64,000 nucleotides of DNA from Saprospiraceae bacterium (lineage in GTDB: Bacteria; Bacteroidota; Bacteroidia; Chitinophagales; Saprospiraceae): the NCBI GenBank assembly GCA_016717145.1, contig JADKGD010000012.1, positions 94,070 through 158,069 on the forward strand, given 5' to 3'. Of this stretch, positions 35,411-43,880 are shown piece by piece. The translations under genes were made by a program, and so were the position numbers. Under the pieces are notes generated by a model that made no database searches, was not told the DNA's origin, and worked only from the letters and a program-made list of their open reading frames with translations. Within the stretch, counting starts at the first letter, position 1; each line of letters opens with the position of its first letter.

Positions 35411-36814
35411 TCAGGTATGATAACCAAATAATTTTCGCTCCTTGATCAATTGAACCAAAGAATCCGGGACCTTTGATTCCCACACTTTTGCATTTTCTTT
35501 TATTTCTTTTAGCACATCAGAAGGATAAATATGAAGTATATTTTTATTAAAATTTTCAACAGGAACAATTTGGGCACTCTCTAATAAATATTGGTATAGA
35601 AATTTAATACCTTGGGGAACTGCCATATTTTTGGCAGTCATAATTTCTTTTGTTTCTTCATTTTGAGACGGATAGACATAAATTCTAATGTTTTGACTGA
35701 ACAATTCACCAAAAGCAACTAACAACCGCCCATCCTGATTTTGTGTATATTTATCTGTAATGATTGTTTGGAGCTCTCTGCAACCTATTACGAGACCTAG
35801 ATTAGCGATTTTATAATCACTCAGATAATCGATCAGCATTTCATGATTGGAACAGTCTGAGAGCAGTACCTTATATCCCAATGAACATAACATATCCGCC
35901 CTTTCCAGAAAATCTTTTTCGTCAATTTCTACGCCATCTACTTTAAGGTATTCTATCGTCATTTCCAACATCAAATTCAGCTTGTCATCAGATGAAGCTG
36001 TTTCATGTTTAAACTGTACAAAACTTGACTCGATTACATCCAGCGTAACTATGGTAGGAGGTCTGAAATTTCCCCTGATTACCATTAATGATTCTCTATA
36101 CAAAAACTCAGAAGCGTGGATACTGTTTTTATTTAAATCAAACATCGCAACTGAAGTAAGTTTATGTTTGACCAGGTAAAGTGAAATCAATCTTTTGTCA
36201 AAAAAATTAAAATCTTCACCGTTTATTCTCAATAGGTCTATGGATACCCTATCCTTGATATTATCTACAAGTGAGTGGACCATTTTTTCAGGCTCATTGT
36301 TGAAATAAAAACTCGCATAAATCATATTAACACCAAGGATACCTATAGCTTCCTGCTGCAATCGATTATTGGTATCGAGCATTTTAACATGAAGTACCAT
36401 ATCGTTGACAGGTCCATCAGGCTTTAGTCTGAATCGCAATCCCAACCATCCATTACCTTTTATGGTCCTTGTATAATTAATGGCCTGAACTGTATCAGCA
36501 AAAACAAAAAATGTAGCATCAGGTCTGGAAGCTTTAAGCCTCTCTTCCATTAAAGCCCATTCATGATCAAGCATTTTATATAACCTCGCTTCAGACACAT
36601 ATCTATTGGAAGGTTCTACACCATATATCGCATCTGAATATGTCTTGTCATAAGCAGACATAGTCTTAGCTATCGTCCCTGCGGCTGCGCCGGCCTGAAA
36701 AAAATTTCTGGCTACTTCCTGGCCTGCCCCAATTTCTGCAAAAGTTCCATAAATCGGATCGTTGAGATTAATGTCAAGGGCTTTTTGCTCTGTTTTTATC
36801 ATTTGATATTCCAT
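35411..36814 (-). CDS. Conserved protein of unknown function (about 467 aa)
   Basis: 467 aa, soluble, no signal peptide. The N-terminal block (LNDPIYGTFAEIGAGQEVAR, FFQAGAAAGTIAKTMSAYD, FFVFADTVQAINYTR) is strongly conserved-looking and recurs in a bacterial family often mislabelled as a nicotinate-nucleotide adenylyltransferase or a TonB receptor. I see neither a nucleotidyltransferase HxGH motif nor a barrel. The middle includes DKRLISLYLVKHKLTSVAMF and the C-terminal part GLVIGCRELQTII. An ATG 12 bases in (MIKTEQKALDI) is an equally good start. Function unknown. Confidence 0.75.
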   Translation of the reverse strand: MEYQMIKTEQKALDINLNDPIYGTFAEIGAGQEVARNFFQAGAAAGTIAKTMSAYDKTYSDAIYGVEPSNRYVSEARLYKMLDHEWALMEERLKASRPDATFFVFADTVQAINYTRTIKGNGWLGLRFRLKPDGPVNDMVLHVKMLDTNNRLQQEAIGILGVNMIYASFYFNNEPEKMVHSLVDNIKDRVSIDLLRINGEDFNFFDKRLISLYLVKHKLTSVAMFDLNKNSIHASEFLYRESLMVIRGNFRPPTIVTLDVIESSFVQFKHETASSDDKLNLMLEMTIEYLKVDGVEIDEKDFLERADMLCSLGYKVLLSDCSNHEMLIDYLSDYKIANLGLVIGCRELQTIITDKYTQNQDGRLLVAFGELFSQNIRIYVYPSQNEETKEIMTAKNMAVPQGIKFLYQYLLESAQIVPVENFNKNILHIYPSDVLKEIKENAKVWESKVPDSLVQLIKERKLFGYHT

Positions 36815-37016
36815 AGTATGACAAAATTAGATTGTCTATAAATTAATTTATCGATCTCAGGACGCCTACATTTAAGGTATCTTTCATTCTTGCAAAAGTA
36901 TTTCTTTTTACCATCAATTTCTTTGAAATTTAAAAGAAAAAAGTAGAACATCTCAATGCTTAATATTGTAATATTAATAAGAAAAATAAAGTTTCAGAAA
37001 CATTTTATGCTTTGAA

Positions 37017-37044
37017 TTGAAACCGGAGTTTATATTTACATTTG
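37017..37044 (+). promoter_or_regulatory. Candidate folA promoter
   Basis: TACATTTG (37037-37044) matches the Bacteroidota -7 element TAnnTTTG, with TTG at 37017-37019 (17-base spacer, a little short) or TTTG at 37011-37014 (22). It lies 20 bases before the folA ATG. Confidence 0.4.
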
Positions 37045-37064
37045 TTTATCTTTAACCAGTTTAA

Positions 37065-37556
37065 ATGACCATATCCTGCATCGTTGCTATAGCCAATAAT
37101 CGAGTGATCGGTAAAGATAATGACATTCCCTGGTATCTACCGGCTGATCTTCAGTATTTCAAAAAAACTACTTTAGATCATTGTATCATTATGGGTAGAA
37201 ATTGTTATAATTCAATTGGTAGGCCACTGCCTAAAAGAACTAATATTATCGTAACACGAGATCCTTTTTTCATCTCTTCAAATTGTTTGATCGCTCACTC
37301 AATACCTGAGGCTTTACATATGGCATTTCAACAAGGAGACCCTGAAGTATTTATCATCGGCGGAGGGCAGATATATGAAGATACCAAAGATTTGTGGGAT
37401 AAAATCTATCTTACGGAAGTAAATCTGAATGTTTCGGGAGACGTGTTTTTTCCGGAATTGAACCTCAATGAGTGGACTTTATTATCAGAAGAAAAGCACT
37501 TTAAAGACATTAAAAATGATTATGACTATACTTTTAAAATATTGAAAAAAAAATGA
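37065..37556 (+). CDS. folA: Dihydrofolate reductase
   Basis: Reduces dihydrofolate to tetrahydrofolate with NADPH. The 163-aa protein is full length: SCIVAIANNRVIGKDNDIPW with the substrate-binding Trp-Tyr-Leu-Pro, the catalytic acidic residue in LPADLQYFK, IIMGRNCYNSIGRPLPKR (NADPH site), VFIIGGGQIYE and a final IYLTEV/YTFKILKKK. It is four bases upstream of a DUF2851 gene on the same strand, so the two are cotranscribed. Confidence 0.95.
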   Translation: MTISCIVAIANNRVIGKDNDIPWYLPADLQYFKKTTLDHCIIMGRNCYNSIGRPLPKRTNIIVTRDPFFISSNCLIAHSIPEALHMAFQQGDPEVFIIGGGQIYEDTKDLWDKIYLTEVNLNVSGDVFFPELNLNEWTLLSEEKHFKDIKNDYDYTFKILKKK

Positions 37557-37559
37557 CAC

Positions 37560-38855
37560 ATGTTAACCGACTCGCCTTTTAAAGAGGAATTTCTGCATTA
37601 CTTATGGAGAACTAAAAAATTACCGTTACATCATTATCAAACTACTGAAGGCCACACACTCGACATAATAGATTTTGGCACATACAATACTGACTCCGGA
37701 CCGGATTTTTTTAATGGCAAAATAAACATTGATGGTACCATTTGGGCAGGAAATATTGAAATGCATGTATTCAGTTCTGATTGGCTTAAACACAAACATC
37801 AATATGACGCAGCCTATGAAAATGTTATCTTACATGTTGTGTACGAAAACGACATTCCTGTCAGTTCATCACATACTTTAATACCTACCCTGGAATTAAA
37901 AGGTAAAATTCCAAAATCATACATCAATAATTATCTGAATCTTATCCAATCTACCAATAAAATACCTTGCCAGCATCTTATTTCCAATGTTGATAAAGGG
38001 AAAATAAACTTGTGGAAATATACCTTAACCGTAGAGCGACTTGAAAATAAATCCAGCTTAGTAAATGAGATTTTTACCGAATCACGTGGCGATTGGGAGG
38101 AGACTTTGTACATTATGCTGGCAAAGTATTTTGGGAGCAAAGTCAATAAGGAACCTTTTGAACAGTTGGCACGTAGTCTTCCTTTATCTATTATACATAA
38201 AAATAAAAATAACAGGACAGCATTCGAATCTCTGTTTTTTGGTCAAGCGGGAATGTTATTGGCGGATTATAAAGATGATTATTTCGTTAAACTTAAGTCA
38301 GAATTTCAATACCAACAAAAAAAATACAAACTTAAACCGATTAATCCTGTTTCATGGAAGTTTAGTAAACTACGCCCGGTCAATTTTCCTACGATAAGAA
38401 TTGCTCAGTTTGTTGGATTGATGTATGGGGTCACTTTTCTTTTTAGCAGGATTAGAGAAGCTGAAAGACCTGAAGAAATCAAAAAAATGTTGCAATCAAA
38501 TGTTGATGAATATTGGCTGACCCACTATAAATTTGGAACTACTTCTGCATTAAAATCCAAACGCATTGGAGAAGACTTTATGAATGTTTTACTTATCAAT
38601 ACCATAGCTCCTTTATTATTTTGTTATGGTAAATTTATTGGTGAAGACAAGTATAAAGAAATGGCAATATCTATTCTTGAGGACATACCTGGTGAAAATA
38701 ATGCCATTATCAGACTTTGGAAATCATTGGAGATTACTTCTTCCTCAGCTTTTGACTCACAGGCACTAATTCAACTTAAATCCATGTATTGTGATCAGTA
38801 CAAATGTTTATCCTGTAAGATAGGAAATGAATTGATCAATATGTCTTCTGAATGA
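37560..38855 (+). CDS. DUF2851 family protein
   Basis: 431 aa, cytoplasmic. The start FLHYLWRTKKLP, the GPDFFNGKINIDGTIWAGNI segment, EMHVFSSDWLKH and the C-terminal Cys pair YKCLSCKIG match DUF2851, a family found mainly in Bacteroidota and usually beside folA or thyA-type genes. The DSGPDFxxA/G region with nearby EMH could be a nuclease-like metal site, but no activity is established. The stop is convergent, four bases from the thioredoxin-like lipoprotein gene. Confidence 0.88.
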   Translation: MLTDSPFKEEFLHYLWRTKKLPLHHYQTTEGHTLDIIDFGTYNTDSGPDFFNGKINIDGTIWAGNIEMHVFSSDWLKHKHQYDAAYENVILHVVYENDIPVSSSHTLIPTLELKGKIPKSYINNYLNLIQSTNKIPCQHLISNVDKGKINLWKYTLTVERLENKSSLVNEIFTESRGDWEETLYIMLAKYFGSKVNKEPFEQLARSLPLSIIHKNKNNRTAFESLFFGQAGMLLADYKDDYFVKLKSEFQYQQKKYKLKPINPVSWKFSKLRPVNFPTIRIAQFVGLMYGVTFLFSRIREAERPEEIKKMLQSNVDEYWLTHYKFGTTSALKSKRIGEDFMNVLLINTIAPLLFCYGKFIGEDKYKEMAISILEDIPGENNAIIRLWKSLEITSSSAFDSQALIQLKSMYCDQYKCLSCKIGNELINMSSE

Positions 38856-38858
38856 TGA

Positions 38859-39422
38859 CTAATGCTCTATCATTTTAGCTTTTTCAAGAGCAATACGTGC
38901 GTTTTCAATAAGCTCCGAATGATACTTACCACCCTCAGTTCTATGGATTACGCGACCTTTGGCATCCAGAAAAAGTAAGGTAGGTAATGAATGTACATCA
39001 TATATAAATTTTAAATCCGGTCCCTCTTCAAGTTCCACATCAACCATATAATTTACAAAATTATCATTAAAAAAATCAGCCGTCGATTGGTGTGTATACA
39101 CATCCCTTTGCATAAGTTTACAAGGTATACACCATGATACATTCAAATCGAGGTAAACCAATTTATTACGCGCCCCTGCAGAATCGAGTACAGATGACAG
39201 ATTTTTTGACTTCATAAAAATAAAAGCAAAATCTATTTCTTTCATTTTAAAAGTCACACTATCTTTTTTAGGTGGTATAATTGTATCAAACCTGACCTGT
39301 TCAGTTTCTGCTTTTTCTACAACCTCATCATATGTTATATCATAACTGACCGGGATTTGTTTCTTAGTATTACAGGAACTACAAAACAATATAAAGCCAG
39401 CAAAAACTAAAAACCTACCCAT
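38859..39422 (-). CDS. Thioredoxin-like lipoprotein
   Basis: 187 aa. The signal ends in a lipobox (FILFCSSC, Cys17). After a linker, residues 60-185 form a thioredoxin fold with active site WCIPCK (NVSWCIPCKLMQRDVY), then YMVDVELEEGPDLKFIYDV and the cis-proline segment SLPTLLFLDAKGRVIHR. The CxxC is intact, so it is probably a periplasmic thiol reductase or oxidase tethered to a membrane. It is the first gene on its strand after the tRNA region. Confidence 0.85.
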   Translation of the reverse strand: MGRFLVFAGFILFCSSCNTKKQIPVSYDITYDEVVEKAETEQVRFDTIIPPKKDSVTFKMKEIDFAFIFMKSKNLSSVLDSAGARNKLVYLDLNVSWCIPCKLMQRDVYTHQSTADFFNDNFVNYMVDVELEEGPDLKFIYDVHSLPTLLFLDAKGRVIHRTEGGKYHSELIENARIALEKAKMIEH

Positions 39423-39523
39423 TTATATGTGTTGATTACGACTTATTAACGTCTACAATAATCAATCCAATGTATCATACGGCCACTATTTTTTGAAATT
39501 TAATATCTTTTAAGAAAGTAAAG

Positions 39524-39553
39524 TTGCTATAATGATAAAACTTATTAATTTTG
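39524..39553 (+). promoter_or_regulatory. Promoter of the tRNA gene
   Basis: TTG (39524-39526), 19 bases, then TAATTTTG (39546-39553): a near-perfect Bacteroidota promoter. It is followed by CACCCGC, as also at 45487-45493. Predicted transcription start is about 30 bases before the tRNA. Confidence 0.7.
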
Positions 39554-39593
39554 CACCCGCTATTGAGACAAGTTGATGATTTGTTGACAAGCC

Positions 39594-39667
39594 GGGCCTA
39601 TAGCTCAGTTGGTTAGAGCACCTGACTCATAATCAGGTGGTCCAAGGTTCAAATCCTTGTGGGCCCA
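39594..39667 (+). tRNA. tRNA with anticodon CAT (Met elongator or Ile2)
   Basis: A 74-base cloverleaf: acceptor GGGCCTA with TGGGCCC, D arm GCTC-AGTTGGTTA-GAGC, anticodon stem CCTGA/TCAGG with loop CTCATAA (anticodon 39628-39630), T arm CAAGG-TTCAAAT-CCTTG, discriminator A. No CCA is encoded. Three further bases (CCG) precede it. The acceptor resembles tRNA-Ile more than initiator or elongator Met, so it may be Ile2, whose C34 is changed to lysidine by TilS, but this cannot be decided by eye. It is not the initiator type, since position 1-72 is paired. Confidence 0.95.
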
Positions 39668-39673
39668 CTTTTT

Positions 39674-39714
39674 AAAAAGCAGTTAAGATTAATTTTTTAG
39701 CTGTTTTTTTTATA
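39674..39714 (+). terminator. Probable tRNA terminator
   Basis: AAAAAGCAGTTAA pairs imperfectly with TTTTTAGCTGTTTTTT just downstream of the tRNA, ending in a run of eight T. It also precedes the end of the convergent MATE gene (stop at 39726). Confidence 0.5.
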
Positions 39715-39725
39715 TCATGTCCACA

Positions 39726-41084
39726 TCAATAATACCCCAACCCTTCCTGCCACTTGCCATACTTGAGATATAAGTAACTCAAGACATACAGCATCACCCA
39801 ATATACCCATTCGCTCATCCATGCGGCCTCGAGACTCAGATGTAACATCTCTATCACAATCCAAATATAAATGGTATATGCCAGTATGCCCGTAAATTCA
39901 ATCCAGAATACTACTTTGGTTTTACCTGTCGCTACTACTGCGTTGAGCCATATCACACCAATACATAACATCAGCATCGCGAGACTTACAATATGCAATG
40001 GCCCTAACCCTGAGGCTATAAAGCCCTCGCCTTGACCAAACAAACCCAAAAATATAGATGGAAATATATTCAGGATAATTACTAAAGTTAGCATTCCCAG
40101 AAAACTAATTTTACTCATCTTACGAATGATAAGAAATATTTCTTCACCTCTGCCCTGACCAATTAAATTACTGATTATGGTATTTGCCGATGAACCAAAT
40201 GCCCATGAAAATACCCCGCTTAATCCAAATAAATTTCTCATTGCCTGAGAAACAGCTTGCTCAGAATAAGTATAATTTCTATTGACCAAAATAAAAAACA
40301 CCCACCATGAACCAGTACTTACTGCATATTGACTCATAAGTGGGAGCCCTTGAGTAAATACAAGTTTAATGGTAGAAAAGTAAATTTTGAAATTCGGTAT
40401 AATATTATACTTCTTAGAAATCTTTAATAATCTTATAAATAAAGCGACTGTAAGCATGCCAACAAATTCAGAAATAACAGAAGCATATGCGGCCCCATTA
40501 AAGCCTAATTCGGGCATGCCAAAATGTCCAAAAATCAAACTATAATCCAAAAATAAATTTAATGCGGACTGAATTATTGCTATAATGATAAGGTATTTGG
40601 ACTGTTGCAGGCTGATCAGATAAGCATTTTGCATTTGCAGGCCATATAAAAAAAATAAACCACATATCCTGATATTCAGAAAGTCACCTGCCATTTTTGC
40701 GCCAACATGATCCATGCCGGCCCCAATCATAATCGGGTGTACAAAAAGCCATGTAGCGATAATAAATACAGAAGCAAGAAAAGTAGCAATAATCAATCCG
40801 TGCCATAACGTAGAGAAGATCTCATTTCTATTGTCTTCACCTGCTCGTCTGGACATTATAGCCAAAAGCGCATTATTTAAACCATAACCGATAGCCGAAA
40901 AAATAAGATAGAACACACCCGTAATACCTGCCAATGCCAATTCCACACTACCCAGTTGTCCCAGAAACGTCGCATTTATGAGGTAATTTATTTCGGGTAT
41001 AAACTTTGACATACTTATGGGTAATGTCAATAAAATGATACCTTTTATTGATGTATCTACTTTAAGAGATAGATTGTGGGCCAT
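39726..41084 (-). CDS. MATE family efflux transporter
   Basis: 452-aa, 12-helix inner-membrane antiporter of the MATE/NorM type, exporting cationic compounds with Na+ or H+. Typical features: SIKGIILLTLPISMSKFIPE at the N-terminus, INATFLGQLGSVELALAGI (the start of helix 2), the mirrored second half LVFTQGLPLMSQYAV, and the conserved GAAYASVISEFVGM. No neighbouring regulator hints at its substrate. It lies nine bases downstream of the M15 peptidase gene on the same strand. Confidence 0.9.
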   Translation of the reverse strand: MAHNLSLKVDTSIKGIILLTLPISMSKFIPEINYLINATFLGQLGSVELALAGITGVFYLIFSAIGYGLNNALLAIMSRRAGEDNRNEIFSTLWHGLIIATFLASVFIIATWLFVHPIMIGAGMDHVGAKMAGDFLNIRICGLFFLYGLQMQNAYLISLQQSKYLIIIAIIQSALNLFLDYSLIFGHFGMPELGFNGAAYASVISEFVGMLTVALFIRLLKISKKYNIIPNFKIYFSTIKLVFTQGLPLMSQYAVSTGSWWVFFILVNRNYTYSEQAVSQAMRNLFGLSGVFSWAFGSSANTIISNLIGQGRGEEIFLIIRKMSKISFLGMLTLVIILNIFPSIFLGLFGQGEGFIASGLGPLHIVSLAMLMLCIGVIWLNAVVATGKTKVVFWIEFTGILAYTIYIWIVIEMLHLSLEAAWMSEWVYWVMLYVLSYLYLKYGKWQEGLGYY

Positions 41085-41093
41085 GTATGTTGT

Positions 41094-41912
41094 TTAATCA
41101 GGTAGCATACAAGATGGACTGATACCCAGCATATAATTGTTTACAATGTCGATTTCTTTTGCGGTTTCTGAACCCAAAAATCCTGAGATCATTTCATTTG
41201 TAAGTTTAGACTTAGCAAGCAGCATCAATTCTGAAGAAACAGGCATAAATGTCCAATGCCATTTCTCTTCAAAATATCCCGTGTTCCTATCCGTTCCTAA
41301 CTTTGTATATGGTTGGCAAAACCCAAAATCATCTGCATTTTTTTTCAACCAATCGTACATTATGAGTCCTTCTCCGTGGGTAAACCACTCATTTGTAAAA
41401 TTATTCAAATCCATATCCGTGCCCCAATGATGACGTGATGTACCCGGCATAGAACTGTATGAAAGTATTTTTTTTGCCCTATCGATATCGGTTTGGATGT
41501 CCTTGGCAGCGTTAACATTATCTTCAAGAATGGTTCTGCCTGTCCACTTATTTTCCCAAATACGTTTTTGGTTTTCAAAATTTCGGGTAGCTGATTTTAT
41601 TTTAAAATGTATACCTTCTTTGGCAGCGCTGTTAAACATATTTATAAAAGCTCTCAACACATCTTTCCTGATATATCTAACTTCTTCATCTCTATACTGA
41701 GGAGGAATAGTGGTAAAATTAGTGTGCTCGGCCGGATCAAATTTTCCCATCAAATAATCAATATCAAATGTCTGATCAATTTCTTTATCATCACTAAGCT
41801 CAGGCTTACTATCAATGATATCCTGGGCATTGGACCCGGATTTCTGGGCCTTGCAAGATAATATCACCAATAAAAAGCTCAAAAAACAACATAGATACTT
41901 GATGGGAATCAT
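41094..41912 (-). CDS. M15 family D-alanyl-D-alanine carboxypeptidase lipoprotein (VanY-like)
   Basis: 272 aa. Lipoprotein signal ends at LLVILSC (Cys20). The zinc carboxypeptidase domain has SRHHWGTDMDL (His and Asp metal ligands) and EEKWHWTFMP (catalytic Glu and third ligand His), plus KIKSATRNFENQKRIWENKW. It trims D-Ala from peptidoglycan stem peptides in the periplasm. The acidic linker after the Cys (KPELSDDKEIDQTFD) spaces it from the membrane. It sits in a run of closely spaced minus-strand genes with the small membrane protein and the MATE pump. Confidence 0.9.
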   Translation of the reverse strand: MIPIKYLCCFLSFLLVILSCKAQKSGSNAQDIIDSKPELSDDKEIDQTFDIDYLMGKFDPAEHTNFTTIPPQYRDEEVRYIRKDVLRAFINMFNSAAKEGIHFKIKSATRNFENQKRIWENKWTGRTILEDNVNAAKDIQTDIDRAKKILSYSSMPGTSRHHWGTDMDLNNFTNEWFTHGEGLIMYDWLKKNADDFGFCQPYTKLGTDRNTGYFEEKWHWTFMPVSSELMLLAKSKLTNEMISGFLGSETAKEIDIVNNYMLGISPSCMLPD

Positions 41913-41915
41913 GAA

Positions 41916-42272
41916 TTATTTATTTTGACGGGCTATTCTTGCTGCCCTGAAACTCATTATAAAGTAAAACATGGAAATCGCTGAAGTAGCCATCATTATA
42001 CCTATGCGAAACATTGCCATGCTATCATCCCTTTTGATGGCGCCTTTAAATGGCATCGTCAGTGCCAAAAGCACCAATAATGTAAGTACCACTGCTACAT
42101 GAGATTGAGCCTTATTCTCAAATTTAATTCCGTTATTTAATGCCAGTAAAACGACTCCAAATACTAAAGGGATAAGTGCCGTCATAGAAGGTGTCAAAGA
42201 ACTAAAATAACCCCAGGTACTCATAGCCATAAGGCATACTGCATTGATTAAATTTGCTTTTTGTGCATTCAT
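41916..42272 (-). CDS. Small four-helix membrane protein
   Basis: 118 aa, almost entirely hydrophobic, with four helices (NLINAVCLMAMSTWGYF, SMTALIPLVFGVVLLALNNG, HVAVVLTLLVLLALTMPF, IGIMMATSAISMFYFIMSF) and short basic ends. Conserved-looking in Bacteroidota, and similar in size and layout to TMEM14/UPF0136 proteins, but I cannot assign it. Three bases separate its stop from the M15 peptidase gene. Confidence 0.75.
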   Translation of the reverse strand: MNAQKANLINAVCLMAMSTWGYFSSLTPSMTALIPLVFGVVLLALNNGIKFENKAQSHVAVVLTLLVLLALTMPFKGAIKRDDSMAMFRIGIMMATSAISMFYFIMSFRAARIARQNK

Positions 42273-42352
42273 TTTATTTTGTTTTTATTAAATTGATTAC
42301 TTTTTTAAGATACCGGGACACTAATTTATTATCATAAACTTATAAGATGTAT

Positions 42353-42823
42353 TTAGTTGACAAGTTTTGTCATTACAGCACTGAATCCTTCATTTGACTT
42401 TCCATACACTTTAGTATAAATAGTGCTGTCAGAAGTTTTTTTGTAGACTATATAGTTTGGAAAATCATGCTTTAGGTTAACAAAATATAAACTATCTCCT
42501 GAATAAGATTCCAGTTCAAATTGAATGGCTTTTGATTCATTTTGGTCCAAAACGGTTGCCTCGTAAAAAATCTTTCCATTGTCATCAAATATCCTTAATC
42601 TCTCTGTAATTTTCCCTGCTTTCTGCGAAAAAGCATTTCCTGATACTTCTCCATTTTGAATCGCCCAGGTTTCAATTGTTGTACTGTCAGCTGTCAACCA
42701 GGAACCTTGTAACCAGGATAACGACTTAATTTCCACCTTTTCTTTGGTTGGTTTACACGCCATAAAACAGATTATTGCAATTGTAAACATTATTATAACT
42801 TTGACTACACTATAATTTTTCAT
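42353..42823 (-). CDS. DUF6265-like lipoprotein
   Basis: 156 aa with a lipoprotein signal (FTIAIICFMAC, Cys22). The mature part starts with SLSWLQGSWLTADSTTIETW, the WLxGxW motif of a lipocalin-like family (DUF6265), and continues with VSGNAFSQKAGK, RIFDDNGKIFYEATV and LKHDFPNYIVYKK (the HDFP motif). Possible ligand binding at the envelope; function unknown. Its start overlaps the end of the S9 peptidase gene by 14 bases. Confidence 0.85.
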   Translation of the reverse strand: MKNYSVVKVIIMFTIAIICFMACKPTKEKVEIKSLSWLQGSWLTADSTTIETWAIQNGEVSGNAFSQKAGKITERLRIFDDNGKIFYEATVLDQNESKAIQFELESYSGDSLYFVNLKHDFPNYIVYKKTSDSTIYTKVYGKSNEGFSAVMTKLVN

Positions 42824-43880
42824 AAATAAAATTTGTCATTTTTGTATATAAATGAATGGTTGCATTATCCCCGTAGATGCCGTGATTTCTATTGGGATAA
42901 TAATAAGTATCAAACTGTTTATTGGCCTTTATTAATGCGTTTGCCATCTCAACCGAATGCTGGAAATGAACATTGTCATCTGCCATGCCGTGCACAAGTA
43001 AAAAATTGCCTTTCAATCGATCGGCAAAATAAACCGGGGAGTTTTCTTTGTATCCACTTTCATTCTCGGATACCGTACGCATATACCTTTCCGTGTACAC
43101 GCTGTCATACCATTTCCAGCTGGTCACAGGTGCTATAGCTATTGCCGCTTTAAATACATCGTTTCCTTTCAAAATACACAATGTCGACATAAACCCTCCA
43201 TAACTCCATCCGAAGATGCCAATTCTCGATTTGTCCACGTATGGAAGTGTACCCAAATACTTTGCGGATTCGATCTGATCCATCGTTTCATAATGTCCAA
43301 GTTTGAGATACGTCATTTTTTCAAACTCTTCGCCTCTGCCACCGGTACCACGTCCATCAACACATACAACAATATAACCAGCCTGGGCAAGCATTTGATT
43401 CCACCAATATCCCGATCCTTTCCATCCATCTGTTACTGACTGCGATCCGGGCCCACTGTATTGTGTCATAAAAACAGGATATTTTCTGGTAGCGTCAAAA
43501 TTGCGTGGTTTCATCATCCATCCATTGAGTTTTACATTTTCATTTGTCGTGAATGTAAAAAATTCTATTTGAGAAACTCCATATTCTTTTTGTACTTTAT
43601 CATAATTTACATTGTCTTCAATCGTTCTTACTTTTTTTCCATACCTATCATAAACAATATACGTCGGAGCTATATTAGCTGTGCTGTTATTGTTAGAAAA
43701 ATAATCAAATGTACTGCTAAACTGTGCGTTGTTTGTTCCGGGATAAGGTGTAATGTTGGTCAGATTTTTACCTTCAAAATCTACCGAAAAAACATGTTTC
43801 TCCATAGGAGATTTTTCTGCAGCCTGAAAGAAATACTTTTTTATTTTTTTCGTCGACACCATAAAAAGCAGTAATGTCAT
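42810..43880 (-). CDS. Dipeptidyl-peptidase IV-type S9 peptidase, C-terminal fragment
   Basis: Catalytic half of an S9B prolyl dipeptidyl-peptidase. Alpha/beta-hydrolase motifs: GRGTGGRGEEFEKM, the nucleophile GWSYGGFMST, the acid in HGMADDNVHFQHS and the histidine in PNRNHGIYG. Homology begins at YFFQAAEKSPMEKHVFS; the first 15 residues (MTLLLFMVSTKKIKK) are an out-of-frame read of sequence that belongs to the N-terminal piece. An A-run of wrong length near 43842 (AATAAAAAAG, six A where five or eight would keep the frame) separates the halves. Confidence 0.9.
   Translation of the reverse strand: MTLLLFMVSTKKIKKYFFQAAEKSPMEKHVFSVDFEGKNLTNITPYPGTNNAQFSSTFDYFSNNNSTANIAPTYIVYDRYGKKVRTIEDNVNYDKVQKEYGVSQIEFFTFTTNENVKLNGWMMKPRNFDATRKYPVFMTQYSGPGSQSVTDGWKGSGYWWNQMLAQAGYIVVCVDGRGTGGRGEEFEKMTYLKLGHYETMDQIESAKYLGTLPYVDKSRIGIFGWSYGGFMSTLCILKGNDVFKAAIAIAPVTSWKWYDSVYTERYMRTVSENESGYKENSPVYFADRLKGNFLLVHGMADDNVHFQHSVEMANALIKANKQFDTYYYPNRNHGIYGDNATIHLYTKMTNFIYEKL

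Noticed and set aside
35411..36814. Annotation as TonB receptor or NadD
   Set aside because: No signal peptide, plug or barrel is present, and no HxGH nucleotidyltransferase motif is seen, so it is left as unknown.
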